Shown here: piece after piece, positions 11,056-22,235 of the stretch
Layout of the letters: each line of letters starts with the position of its first letter
How positions within the stretch are numbered: position 1 is the first letter of the stretch
From: Lactuca virosa
Lineage: Eukaryota > Streptophyta > Magnoliopsida > Asterales > Asteraceae
DNA length: 64,000 nt
Reading direction: 5' to 3'
NCBI GenBank assembly: GCA_928212115.1
Contig: CAKMRJ010000001.1
Location: 189,293,357-189,357,356, forward strand
Made by a program: the position numbers and the translations under genes
Notes under the pieces: model-generated
Told to the model about the DNA's origin: nothing
The model's input: only the letters and a program-made list of their open reading frames with translations
Databases searched by the model: none

Positions 11056-11870
11056 TCGTCTGGCAGCATAGGGTTTCGTGTCCCGAACTTCAGAAATTCA
11101 TATCTCTCGCATACGAGCTCCGATTTCGACGTTCTTTATATCCACGTGTAGGTGAAATTATTCAGTACAACTCACGTTTAGATTCCGTCGGCTAATTTTG
11201 AATTTTTTTAATATTATATTTCTAACAGGCCGGGACTGGAAAAGTCCGTTAAAAATCCATAACTTCTTCATCTGACGTCCATTTTTGACTGCCTTTTTAC
11301 CGTGGTGCTACTTTTGTCGAGATCTTCGAATCTCGTTTAGATTGCGTTGGCTAAAATTCGCTCGATCTCCATTTCGAGTTTTTAGCTGTCTACTACTATA
11401 TCCGAAACTTAGAAAAATCATAACTTCCTCATACGAAGTCAGATTTGGACGTTCTTTTTATATATGTTTACGGTTTAATGATATCTACGACTTTCATTTA
11501 GATACCTAAGGCTAAAAACTATTTTATTGAAATTTCGCGTTTTTACGCTTAACAGTGTTTTGCAGTATTTGTCGCGTATTTGGATTGGTCATAACTTCTT
11601 CGTTACAACTCGGATTTTAGTGTTCTTTATATTTCTTAAAACCTTGTTACAATATCTATCACTTTATACATCCCAATTTAGATTTTTGAACATTTTATTT
11701 TTGACGCTATTTTATTAACTCCAAAATAGGTTACAACATTTGACTTTAAGTCATTACATTGACTTGAAATATCGGGTTGTTACATCATCCCCCCGTTAGA
11801 GGGAATTTCGTCCCAAAATTATTTACAAGGCAAGAGTTTATGGACTAGGGAAGAGATGCGGAAAATTTTG

Positions 11871-12230
11871 TTACATCTTGTCTTCTCGCTCCCATGTGAA
11901 TTCAGGTCCCCGCTTAGCATTCCAGCAAACCTTCACTATTGGTATGCGACTTTGCTTTGTTCGTTTGATTTCCCTATCCATGATTTGGACGGGTTCTTCC
12001 ACAAAGTTAAGACTTTCATTCAATTCGATCTCTTCGAGTGGAATTACTAGAGTTTCATCGGAGAGACACTTTTTCAGATTAGACACGTGAAATACAGGAT
12101 GTACGTTGTTAAGTTCGAGTGGTAGTTGGAGTCTATAAGCTACCAGACCAATCCTGGCAGAAATTTCGAAGGGTCCAATGTACCGTGGGTTTAGTTTTCC
12201 AGCTTTCCAAAGCGTATCATGCCCTTCCAA
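11871..12230 (-). pseudogene. Element B integrase C-terminus and chromodomain
   Basis: 119 codons ending at the stop 11871-11873. It starts in the integrase C-terminal module ([36 protein letters not shown]) and finishes in a chromodomain ([18 protein letters not shown], then [19 protein letters not shown]). Chromodomains of this class bind methylated histone H3 and steer integration to heterochromatin; that role is family knowledge, not shown here. The domain stops at WEREDKM, about seven residues short of element D's (ends near HLFT), so a slight C-terminal truncation is likely. It is frame-shifted relative to upstream pol. Confidence 0.88.
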
Positions 12231-12324
12231 GGTGAGACCTTTAGTAGAACGCGGTCATCAACCTGGAATTCCAAGGGTTTCCCTCTCTTGTCGGCGTAGC
12301 TCTTTTGTCTATCTCTTGAGGCCT

Positions 12325-12961
12325 TCAATCGTTCATGGATTTGAACGATCGTCTCAGTCGTTCTCTAATGATTTCCGGGCCAATCAGAATGCTATCAGCG
12401 ACTAGACCTCTCGCTAACTGTGTGTCACCTACTTCCGCCCAGCACAGAGGTGATCTGCACTTGCGGCCGTAGAGGGCTTCAAATGGAGCAGTCTTGATGC
12501 TAGTGTGTGTTGTTATACGAGAATTCAACTAATGGTAATTGGACGTCCCACGCTTTACCAAAGTCTATAACACAAGCCCGTAACATGTCTTCTAAGTTTT
12601 GTGGGTGATAGGCTGTACTCATATCCAGCCTAGTCCCCATGGCTTTCTGTAGTGATTGCCAGAATCGCGATGTGAATCTGCTATCTCTGTCCGAGATAAT
12701 AGATATCGGCACTCCATGAAGTCGCACGATTTCCCGGATGTAAGTTCTTGTCAGTTTCTCCATCTTATCGGTCTCCTTGATTGGCAAGAAGGGGGCAGAC
12801 TTAGTTAACTAGTCGACGATCACCCAAATGGTATCGTGACCACCTTGCGTCTTGGGTAGTTTGGTTATGAAATCCATGGTAATCTGCTCCCACTTCCACT
12901 CAGGTATTTCGGGCTGCTGGTGAAGACTTGAGGGTTTTTGATGTTCTACCTTGATCTTGGC
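12325..12961 (-). pseudogene. Element B integrase catalytic core (frame-broken)
   Basis: Pieces in two frames cover the DDE integrase core. [17 protein letters not shown] carries the first Asp; [14 protein letters not shown] carries the second, followed by [12 protein letters not shown]. The later segment [39 protein letters not shown] is typical Gypsy integrase. The sequence after AYHPQ jumps straight to NLEDML, losing the usual [10 protein letters not shown] stretch with the catalytic Glu, so the enzyme is dead. A nonsense codon lies after WVIVD near 12809. Confidence 0.88.
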
Positions 12962-12966
12962 ACAAG

Positions 12967-13884
12967 TTAAGCACTTGCCAACGTGGGTACAATCTCTGCT
13001 TTCATGTTTGGCCACCAATAGAGTTGTTTGAGATCAAGATACATCTTATCTGAACCTGGGTGTAAGGAGTATCGAGTCTTGTGTGCTTCATTCATGACCA
13101 CCTCTCTGAATCTGTCAGACTTCGGAGTCCAGATTCGGTTCATGAGATAACGAACTCCATCACTTTTGATGTCTAAATTTTTGTCCATTCCTCTAAGTGC
13201 TTCACCTGTCATGTTTTCGGGTTTCAAGGCTTCTAGTTGGGCTTCCTTGATTTTCGTAGACAGTTGTGAATGGATTGTCATGGTTAACGCTTTCACTCTT
13301 CGACCAGAGTACTCCTTTCGACTTAGGGCATCCGTCACTACATTGGATTTTACCGGATGATAACGAATTTCACATTCGTAGTCGTTGAGTAGTTCGACCC
13401 AGCGTCGTTTCCTCGTATTTAGCTCTTTCTGATCGAATATTTGTTGAAGGCTCTTGTGGTCCGTGAAGATGGTGCACTTTGTACCGTATAGGTAGTGCCT
13501 CCAAATCTTCAAAGAGAATACTACTGCTCCAAGCTCAAGGTCATGAGTGGTGTAGTTAAGCTCGTGTGTTTTTAGTTGTCGTGAGGTGTAAACAATAACT
13601 TTTCCTCGTTCCATCAGTGCGCAACCCAATCCTTGCTTGGATGCATCACAGTATACTACGAAGTCCTCGGTCCCTTCTGGAAGAGACAAAATGGGTGCGT
13701 TGCATAGGGCTTGTTTTAGCGTTTGGAACGCTTTCTCTTGTTTCTCTTCCCAAACAAAGGCCACACACTTCTGTGTCAAGGTGGTAAGTGGCTTTGCTAT
13801 CTTCGAGAAGTTTTGGATGAATCTTCGGTAGTAGCCAGCGAGGTCTAGAAATTGGCGAATTTCCGTAGGCGTCTTAGGTGCTGA
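12967..13884 (-). pseudogene. Element B RNase H and integrase zinc-binding domain
   Basis: The frame is open from the stop at 13885 to 12967 and is the same frame as gag-RT. The RT connection (GYYRRF-type, about 13845) leads to RNase H with VVYCDASKQGLGCALM (first Asp), FTDHKSLQQIF and the DALSRKEYSGRR tail. The integrase zinc-binding start follows ([29 protein letters not shown]). The frame is lost where the CxxC half should follow; CLTCAKIK is found in the next frame at about 12960. Confidence 0.9.
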
Positions 13885-14511
13885 CTAGTTTTCTATTGCT
13901 TTTATTTTGGAAGGGTCCACGTGGATTCCCTGTTCGCTGACCACGTGACCTAGGAAGTCTACTTTCCTAATCCAAAACTCACACTTTGAGAACTTAGCGT
14001 ATAGCTTTTCTGTTCGTAGTGTCTCCAAGACTTGTCTAAGATGCTGACTATGTTCTTCTTTATTCCTTGAATAAATGAATATGTCATCTATGAATACGAT
14101 CACAAATTTGTCCAGGAATGAACGACATACCCGATTCATTAAGTCTATGAACACGGCGGGTGCATTTGTTAGTTCGAAAGGAATCACTACAAATTCGTAG
14201 TGACCGTATCTTGTTCGGAAAGCCGTCTTAACAATATCACTCTCCAGGACTCGTAGCTGGTGATATCCCGATCTTAGATCGATCTTTGAAAAGTAATTTT
14301 CCCCTTGGAGTTGATCGAACAGATCGTCTATTCGTGGCAGAGGATACCAGTTCTTAATGGTGAGTTTGTTTAGCTCACGGTAGTCGATGCACATTCTGAA
14401 CGATCCATCTTTCTTTTTCACGAACAGCACTGGTGCTCCCCAAGGTGAAAAGCTTGGTCTAATAAATCCTTTGTTGAGTAGTTTGTTCAGTTGACTGGAC
14501 AATTCTTGCAT
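13885..14511 (-). pseudogene. Element B reverse transcriptase
   Basis: 208 codons of Gypsy reverse transcriptase copying element RNA into DNA. Visible motifs are [45 protein letters not shown] (catalytic Asp), [10 protein letters not shown] (usual FGLTNAP, Gly to Glu) and [12 protein letters not shown] (the YxDD-equivalent active site). It is flanked by nonsense codons at 14512-14514 and 13885-13887 but the frame is kept on both sides, so only point mutations separate it from the rest of pol. Confidence 0.92.
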
Positions 14512-15600
14512 CTATGTTGGGGCTAAACGATATGGTGCTTTGGCTATGGGGGTGGCTCCAGGGATTAAGTCAATTCTGAATTCGACTTGTCTTGTAGGTG
14601 GTACTCCTGGAAGATCTTCTGGAAAAACATCGGGAAAATCACAGACGTCAGGCACACTTTTGATGTCTTCTACTCCTCGCTTTATGTCTACAACATGTGC
14701 CAAGAACGCATGGCATTCCTTGCGTAAATATTTTTGAGCTTTGGCGCAGGAGATGATACGAAGATTTGTACTAGGTTTATCGCCATTCGGACGATTAAGG
14801 AGAACAGCCTTTTCGTAACATAAAATGTCTGCACAATGAGAACTCAACCAATCCATGCCTATGATAACGTCGAAACTCTTTATCGATACAGGCATGAGGT
14901 TGATTGGAAAGGAATTGTTGTTTAGTGCGAGAGTACAGTTTAGGTATATTTCCTTAGCGCCTTCGGTTTTTCCGTTAGCCATTTCTACTATGAATGTTTC
15001 ATTTAATGGTTGGGGCGTTTGTTTGAGTAGATTTTTAAACTTGTGACTCACGAAACTCCTCTCCGCTCCACTATCAAAAAGAATGCATGCATAGGAGTTA
15101 TCGAGGAGAAACGTACCCGTAACAACCGTGGGATCTGCAATGGCTTCCTCCTGGCCCATTGCGAATACTCTACCTCCTCCACCAGCATTCCTGTTGTTGG
15201 CTTTCGGACAGTCCCTTCGGAAGTGCCCCACTAGTCCGCACTCGTAACAAGTACGGCCTACTTCAACATTTGTGGCTGGAGATGCCGGTTGGATTGGTTC
15301 CTTGCAGAAGCGGACAATATGTCCCTTCTTGTTGTACCTAGTGCACTGCATTTCATGGCAGGGTCCATGATGATGAAAGTTGCATTTATTGCACTTAGGC
15401 AGGTTTCCAGAGTACAGCTTTGTTGGTGCTTGGGTGGTTGGGACGGTAACAGCGTGAGCTGTCACTATCTGTTGCCTCTGGGGGTTCTCTTGCATGGTTT
15501 GCCCCTTTCTCTTGTTCCAGGGTTTCCTCCGGTCCTCTATCTCCTTCGGTGGCTCCGAAGCAGCAGTAATAGTACCCTGTTTAACACCATCATCAATCAA
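14512..15600 (-). pseudogene. Element B Gag C-terminus (CCHC) and aspartic protease
   Basis: 362 codons in the gag-pol frame. A basic linker leads to a Cys/His region (CNKCNFHHHGPCHEMQC) and a regular knuckle CYECGLVGHFRRDC that binds RNA. The retropepsin follows, with catalytic LFDSGAERSFVS and the flap-like region INLMPVSIKSFDVIIGMDWL. The end (VEFRIDLIPGATPIAKAPYR) is the start of RT. Gag and pol share one frame, so a single polyprotein was probably made, as is usual for Tekay-type elements. Confidence 0.9.
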
Positions 15601-16311
15601 TCATTGAGCCAAGCGCTTCGCGCTGTCAAACGTGATCGGGTTAGAAGCCAGGACATGCCCTTGGATCTGGGGTGACAGTCCCCATATGTACCTCTCCACC
15701 TTCTTCGATTCTGGATTTACCATACCCGAGCACAAGGATGACAGATCACTTAACCTGGCCGTGTAGGTGGCTAGGTCCGATCCAGTCATCTTTAGGTTCC
15801 ATAACTCCTACTCTAACTTTTGGATTTCTCCCCTCGGGCAGTATTCTTCCAGCATCAAGATTTTGAGATCTTCCCAGCTCATGGCATTAGCAACTGGGAG
15901 AGATAGAGCTTTCACATGGCCCTTCCACCAGGTGAGGGCTTGATCCGAGAAGGTACAAGCAGCGAACATGACTTTGCTTGTTTCCGGGCATGCACAGATC
16001 TCGAAGACCGTTTCGGTCTTCTCGAACCATTGCATAAGTGCAATGACTCCTCCTACCCCGTTGAAAGTCTTTGGCTTTGAATTTGAAAATTCTTTGTATG
16101 AGCATTCCCTGATGTGACCATGGCCAGTGCCATGATTCAAGTGGTTGGTACTACTTCCAGTTCCGCCAGCGCCGTTAGTGTTTATTTGCGTAAGAGCAGC
16201 TGCTACTGCAGAAGTGATAGCAGCCTGTAACATGACGGGATCATATTGTGGGGGTGGTGGTGGTGGCGGTGTTGTGTTGTTGGCGCGGCGAGCAGATCTG
16301 CGAGGAGGCAT
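15601..16311 (-). pseudogene. Element B Gag (capsid)
   Basis: The start ATG at 16311 gives MPPRRSARRANN and a proline run, then an Ala-rich helix. The retrotransposon gag core follows (ECSYKEFSNSKPKTFNGVGG, MQWFEKTETVFEIC, LTWWKGHV, MLEEYCPRGE). After an in-frame stop at 15808 it continues in the same frame (YTARLSDLSSLC, VERYIWGLSPQIQGHV) to another stop at 15601. These are the only gag breaks seen, consistent with decay by point mutation. Confidence 0.9.
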
Positions 16312-16662
16312 CTTGTTTCCGAAGAAATAACAATGAAGGACAAATAAGTCTTTGATAATGATTGTAAGTCGATTGTTAATAGGCTAATCGTTTCAGAGTC
16401 TTCATGTGTTGTGATTCGACTTAAGAGGTGACTTGATTTCAATTTATAACAAAAGTTTATATGAAAATAAATCATAATTTTCGAGTGATACGTAACAAAG
16501 TATAACGCAAAGGAAATACTTTAATATATATTTTATCGTGGTTACATCGAAATGTTAGGAAAATCTGACCTCATCTACAGGTCTATAGTACAGAAAGTTA
16601 ATAAAAGTAAAACATTTAGCCGTGGTCCTAGTCTATAACAAAATTTGGGAGTTGTGCTAGCA

Positions 16663-17340
16663 CTACTTGCGACGCGTACTGCGCTTAGTACTAGACTCCG
16701 CTTCCGAGTGTTTGGCCTCCATTAGCTGCCTTTCAAAGGTGGCTTGTAGCTCCTTCATTTCTCTTATCTCGGCGAGGGATGTATCCACTTGGCTCTGGAG
16801 TGCCACGGTGTAGAGTCGGGAGTCGTCATGCAGTCCGTCCAGACGACTAATGTCAGCAGTGTTGCCTTGCATCGTTGCATTGACTTCCCGGATTCGGGTT
16901 GTCGTAAACCTCGCCTGGTCGATTTGGTTGGCTATCTTGTCCACGATAATAGGGAGTGCCCTGTCAGCTGAACCTCCATTTCTAACATTATAGAAGTCTC
17001 GGCACATCCCGTACGGAGGGCACACTCCTTCTTGTCGGCTCCATTGGTGAATGAGGCTTCCCCACATGGGAGTCGGTCCTTGAAAACCTCTCCTGATTGT
17101 AGGAGGTCGAACGGTAGGTGGGGGATTGTACACTTCTGGTTCTGTATCAGTCCCCTCAGACTCTTCTTCTTCCTTTTCCTCCATGGGTTCCTCTTCTTCT
17201 TCCTCTTCCTCCATGGGTTCCTCTTCTTTTTCCTCTTTATCCACAATTTCTTCTGGATCCTCTTCCGGATCATCCTCAATCGATCCTCCATTGCCTTGGT
17301 TCGGTTAGTAGGGGTCCTCTGGTAGATGGAATCCTTCCAT
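16663..17340 (-). pseudogene. Extra ORF upstream of gag in element B (function unknown)
   Basis: About 225 codons between leader and gag, ending 352 bp before the gag ATG. The homologous start is ATG 17340 (MEGFHLPEDPY), broken by one TAA at codon 12; the frame reopens and stays open to 16663. Order: short N-terminal motif, acidic Glu-rich run (residues about 30-70), FQGPTPMWGSLIHQWS, GGSADRALPIIVDKIANQ, a coiled-coil-like segment (LAEIREMKELQATFERQL) and a basic end STKRSTRRK. Element D has the same arrangement at 38400-39019. I do not recognise the family. It lacks Gag, CCHC, protease or envelope signatures and has no membrane segment. Confidence 0.75.
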
Positions 17341-17811
17341 TGAGTATGTGCGAGAATAGGGATATGAAAATTGTCTACAAATTAAAACATGAAAATCTGA
17401 ACACGTAGGTTAAACTATTGAATTTACAAAATATCTTATAGTATTCTAAATGTTATGTTTGATTCTAAAGTTTATGTGTTTGGTAAGTTTTAGACTTGTC
17501 GTCCACTGCAGCTATTCCCTGGCATACGTTAGTCGGTTCTCGGATAAATATATTTGATCAGGCTATATTTGTCCCAGTCCCAATTACATGTCCCAAAGCA
17601 TACTTGCAGTACACGACTCATCTATAATACTTCTATATTGTTTTATTACGACACTGCTCTATATTGTATGCATGAATACTTTTATATATAAAAATTTATT
17701 CAAAAAGTATAACTCCAAATCAGAGTGTGTTTGCCCCGTTGTATTTAAAGTTGTATGTCATAAATGGTTTGACATACTTAGTTCACTATAAACAATGCTC
17801 AGATACGCATT
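17341..17811 (-). other. Element B leader with primer site and conserved block
   Basis: This untranslated leader runs between 5' LTR and extra ORF. The primer site at 17795-17806 is decayed (GCTCAGATACGC, against GCTCTGATACCA in element D). A block at about 17476-17570 is shared with D's leader at 39466-39560: GTTTGGTAAGTTTTAG at the left and the 16-bp identical TTGATCAGGCTATATT (17554-17569) at the right. Leaders of this sort carry packaging and dimerisation signals in retroelements; here that is inference. Confidence 0.65.
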
Positions 17812-20010
17812 TGTCACACCCCTAAACCAGAACGGCAGAAACATTCGGGGGCGGAGGACGTCATGTGCAGTATCATAACAAATGAATAGTAAAGAAAGTA
17901 CACACAACCATCATATACATAATTGAAAAGTTTACATGATTGTAAGTATTACATGTTTGTAAAAGTCAATTACAATATGATGTCCAAAAGACTTATTTAA
18001 CGCCTGAGCGTCAATCTTCAAAAGTAGTTGCTACCCTGGTTTAGCGATTCCCTGAGAATACAAGTTATTTCAAAGAAAAAGTGTCATAATTTAAGTTGAT
18101 GAGTTCATAAGTAGTTACTTGAGTAAATGCATGCCATTTGAAAAGTCCGCGTTTGTTTTCAGAAAATCCGATATTTTCTTAAAAGTGGGATGTAGTCTTA
18201 TATGAACCAAGACTAAAAGTGTAAGTAAATATGCCATACTTATAATGAATGTGTATAGTTTTATCAGTAAATAAAACTATAAGAAGTTCAGAAATCATAC
18301 GTAAAAGCAATTGTAATATTACTTTTCCCGTAAAAATGAATACCATAATAGTTGTCTATCTTGTGAGTTTTCATAACCATACTGAGATAAATTTGCCTGC
18401 AGCGACGTTCTTCAGGCGTCGAAGCGTTATGATAATTGTCACCCCTTGGACTGTAGCTAACAGTCAGGATGCGGGATTATCAATCCCGTATAGATCTATA
18501 CACTCGTATCACGTTCTCCGGGTGGAGATTCTGGTTATAAGGCAGGGCTTGCTGGTATACTTTGATAGGTACGATGAAGACGAATGACTCACATATTCTC
18601 AACTAAGTCACGTATTTTGAAATGAATAAATTTATGATGAAATGGTTACCCTAGTTTATGATATGTTATACAAACACATAGATAAAACATATTTTGATAT
18701 ACATGAACATATTTCATCCCAAAAGGGAAAAATGATATCGTGAGATGTTTTGCATGATAACGTTTTCGTATGATGGTTATAACAACAGCATGAAAAGTAT
18801 AGCAAAAGATTGATGTTTTCACATGATTTTAACCGTGTGTTTACTTGTATTCCCGCCCCCCCCCCCCCCCCCCTAAAAGTGTTTAAAAAGCATTTAAAGT
18901 GTGGTTTGTAGGGGTATGAACTCACTTGGTAGAAGTGACGATTTGATGAAAACGATGCTTCTCTCGGGTATCACTTCGACCGGGAAGTGGTATATCTCTC
19001 GGGAATCTCGGACCTTCGAACTTCTGTCGGGGCTTGGGCACGTAACCGGGGCGTCGGGGTGGTCTCGGGATGCTAAACACAGAGCAAAAGTAGGAGAGGG
19101 AATAGAATTGAGCAGCAAAACTCGGAACCCTCGACCTCTTATTTATAGGGTCCATTTCCGGAGTTCACGTCGTGAGCATGGAGTGGCTCACGTCGTGAGC
19201 TCGATCCTATCCTCTCCCGTAGACTTGACGACTCATAGCCCGAGCCTGGCACCCATCAGTCACGAGCTCACGTCGTGAGTCGTCTGGCAGCATAGGGTTT
19301 CGTGTCCCGAACTTCAGAAATTCATATCTCTCGCATACGAGCTCCGATTTCGACGTTCTTTATATCCACGTGTAGGTGAAATTATTCAGTACAACTCACG
19401 TTTAGATTCCGTCGGCTAATTTTGAATTTTTTTAATATTATATTTCTAACAGGCCGGGACTGGAAAAGTCCGTTAAAAATCCATAACTTCTTCATCTGAC
19501 GTCCATTTTTTACTGCCTTTTTACCGTGGTGCTACTATTGTCGAGATCTTCGAATCTCGTTTAGATTGCGTTGGCTAAAATTCGCTCGATCTCCATTTCG
19601 AGTTTTTAGCTGTCTACTGCTATATCTGAAACTTAGAAAAATCATAACTTCCTCATACGAAGTCAGATTTGGACGTTCTTTTTATATATATGTTTACGGT
19701 TTAATGATATCTACGACTTTCATTTAGATACCTAAGGCTAAAAAGTATTTTATTGAAATTTCACGTTTTTACGCTTAACAGTGTTTTATAGTATTTGTCG
19801 CGTATTTGGATTGGTCATAACTTCTTCGTTACAACTCGGATTTTAGTGTTCTTTATATTTCTGAAAACCTTGTTACAATATCTATCACTTTATACATCCC
19901 AATTTAGATTTTTTAACATTTTATTTTTGACGCTATTTTATTAACTCCAAAATAGGTTACAACATTTGACTTTAAGTCATTACATTGACTTGAAATATCG
20001 GGTTGTTACA
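17812..20010 (-). repeat. 5' LTR of element B
   Basis: 2.2 kb, matching 9585-11784 throughout. Features at homologous places are palindrome GTATAGATCTATAC (18488-18501), C-tract of 18 (18856-18873; only 5 in the 3' LTR), TATA box (19140-19147), palindromes (19164-19176 with one mismatch, 19187-19199, 19267-19279) and U3 units (19324, 19483, 19644, 19817). A small deletion near 19270 removes about 32 bp that the 3' LTR has at 11025-11055. It drives leftward transcription of B. Confidence 0.92.
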
Positions 20011-20015
20011 GTCTT

Positions 20016-21136
20016 GCTTGAAGTGCCCTTCCTTATTACATTCGTTACACACCCTTTTATTGAATGTACACTCGTTGGCGTAATGCCCATGCTTTCCACA
20101 CTTGAAACAAGTCACCTCCTCACTGTATTTTCCAGAGTGTTTCTTTTTGCACTTCCCGCACCATCTTGCTTCACTTCCTCCTCCTCCAAACTTCCTCGAA
20201 CTGGACTTGCTCTTCTTATCGGTCCTTGTAGACCCTTCAAATTTCCTCTTTTCGCCAACCTCAATCTTGCTGGCGGCTCTTCCCTTGATCATCTCCTCAA
20301 CAGACTTGGCAGCCCGGATAGCTGCCTTTAGAGTAGGTGCCTGACGTTCTGGCACCGCATACTCCCCATGGAAGTCCCTTTGCGTACTTGTCGATTTTTG
20401 TCAGCTCGTCCGAAACAAGATGCAAAACAAACTCCATTTTCTTTGTGAATTTGTTGGTGTATTCATCGATGGACATGCTTCCTTTATTCAAAGTCAGGAA
20501 TTGGTTCTCTAGCTCGAGCAGGTTTTGGGCTGAGCAGTACTTGCTCTTGAATTGCACCAAAAACTTTGCCCACGTCAGTTCTGGGGCTCGTTGGGGCTTA
20601 GAGTCTTCCCTAGGATGTCCCACCAGCGAACAACGCCTCCTTGGAACTCACACACTGTAAATATGGTCTGTAACTTGCCTCTGCAACCACACGTCATGAA
20701 GGCCAACTCCATCTCCGAGATCCAATCCATAACTCTGATCGGATCTTCCTTTCCAGTGAAAGTCGATGGCTTACAAGTTAGAAAATATTTGTACTTGCAT
20801 CCATTCCTCTCGACTCCTTCATCTTGGTTGTTCCTCCTAATCTCTGGCGGATCAGCTTGACCAACAGTCCTACTGTAGTTTCCTTCCTCCAACTGTCTGT
20901 CATTCAGCTCGGGCTGTTCAATAGGTATTGTAGGTTCATCCCTATTTTCTTGCAACATTTTCCTCATCTCTTCTCTTTTGCTCAGCCAGCATAGTCCGAA
21001 TCATGGCTTATACTCCAGCCGTTGTGATTGGCTTAGGTCCAACTACCACTACAGGTACTGGCTCAATCACTTGGGGTTGATGTTGTTGATTCCTATTTCC
21101 GTTCGTGTTTCTGACTCCGCTTCGAGTTCTTGCCAT
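20016..21136 (-). pseudogene. Gypsy Gag (TR-GAG), copy 2, N-terminal and central part
   Basis: The first ~370 codons of the C-family Gag. ATG 21136 gives MARTRSGVRNTNG, homologous to copy 1 at 6027. The gag core (STFTGKEDPIRVMDWISEME, VVRWWDILGKTLSPNEP, FKSKYCSAQNLLELENQF, GSMSIDEYTNKFTKKMEF) is in two frames, broken near 20580 and 20340. Both CCHC knuckles are intact: CFKCGKHGHYANEC and CNECNKEGHFKQDC. The end is interrupted by element B; the remaining codons are at 9436-9584. No pol follows, so the element depended on another for replication enzymes. Confidence 0.82.
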
Positions 21137-21517
21137 ATCGATCTTATACACCAAATCAGACGTTTGGTGTGAAATGACGAGAATTTAAGATAGGAAAGAT
21201 TTTATTTACGATCGACGTGTAAACCTCCCTATCACTCCGAAAAGTTACATGTCAGTTCTAATACCGTAATTAAACGTTTAGAAATCTGAACACATACACA
21301 GACCATAGATCCGTTCAGACATTTAGCATCATAAAGCATCATGAATCATTTAGCACATAAAGGCATGTTAGGCATTTTCCCTAAATTAGCTAGTGCATGT
21401 ATCTATTCAGGTGTGTTACCTAAAATTTATTAGACACACTCCTCACCATCATTGCTTAGCATTCTAAGTTTAAGTCTAGAAATAAATCCTTATTCCTAGT
21501 TCGCTCTGATACCAACT
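21137..21517 (-). other. Leader of family C copy 2 with intact primer site
   Basis: An untranslated leader upstream of gag. It ends in the primer site at 21504-21515 (minus TGGTATCAGAGC, perfect for initiator tRNA-Met), two bases from the LTR edge at 21518. It confirms minus-strand orientation of the array. Confidence 0.75.
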
Positions 21518-22235
21518 ATCACATCCCCATTTTCACGGTCAGAAAAAAAACGATTTTGTTTATTCTTTATAAAAATAAGAGTACTTCTTTTAGTAAAAAT
21601 GTTTCGGAATTTGTTCCCAGAAAAACATGATAAATACGTTATCAAAACATTTCCGAAGAAATGTATTTTTATTCATTTTCAAAACCTTGGGATGTCATCG
21701 TCAACACTGAAACATAAGCATAAACAGAACTTACATTCATTTACACTAGTGATCTACATCTCTTTTAAATCTCTTTGTGTAAAGTAGCTTCATATCGACA
21801 CCTGTGATACAAATATGCTTGAGTGGGTCAGGTTGGGAAACCTGATGAGTAAATAGGGTTTTCAACCCAAAATAATATAATTATTATGTTTAAACATCAA
21901 ATAATCAACCCAATTACCCATCCCCATTATCTTCTTCACTCTTAAGGATCTACCCTAAGAATCAGCTATTCCTCGTTCATTCATTCCTAAGGATTATCCT
22001 AAGGAATAGGCACGAAGTCCATCGTTGCCAATGAAACAGCTGTCAAGCATAGCTGCTAATATTATCATTTAGGCGCAGCTGGCAGAATTGTGACATTCTC
22101 TATGAGGCGCAGCTGCCGGTATTTTCCTTTAGGCGCAACTGCCATGGTTATGATCTTCTCCATCAGGCGCAACTGCCGATACTATCCTTAGAGCGCAGCT
22201 GCTAGGATATTTAGAGTACATCGTAGATCGAAAAC
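21518..22235 (-). repeat. Family C LTR, first part (split by element E)
   Basis: It starts TATCACATCCCC where element A has TGTGACATCCCC, so the terminal TG has mutated. It aligns with 1525-2100 and then with the GCAGCTGC block of 6575-6800. It breaks at AAAAC (22231-22235), the target duplication of element E, and resumes at 29846. Confidence 0.8.

Larger units (their letters stand above)
9585..11784 (-). repeat. 3' LTR of element B
   Basis: 2.2 kb, TGTCACACCC to GGGTTGTTACA. It holds a 14-bp perfect palindrome GTATAGATCTATAC (10261-10274), a short C-run in a conserved R/U5 block (10618-10690), the TATA box (10896-10903), CTCACGTCGTGAG palindromes (10943-10955, 11043-11055) and four U3 units (11100, 11259, 11420, 11591). 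ORFs of about 75-125 codons in this LTR and its partner are non-coding by context. Confidence 0.92.
9585..20010 (-). mobile_element. Element B: full-length Ty3/Gypsy chromovirus (Tekay/Del-like)
   Basis: A 10.4-kb element with LTRs at 9585-11784 and 17812-20010 and a perfect 5-bp target duplication GTCTT (9580-9584, 20011-20015). It sits in the gag of family C. It contains a leader, an extra ORF, single-frame gag-pol with in-frame stops, a C-terminal chromodomain and a polypurine tract (11785-11799). The order Gag-PR-RT-RNase H-INT-CHR and the integrase C-terminal chromodomain place it with the chromoviruses; Tekay is my best lineage guess. The two LTRs look about 97% alike. Confidence 0.93.

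Noticed and set aside
17032..17408. Plus-strand ORFs with Leu/Phe or Ser/Pro runs
   Set aside because: Antisense of the Glu-rich part of the extra ORF; composition artefact of GAA/GAG codons.
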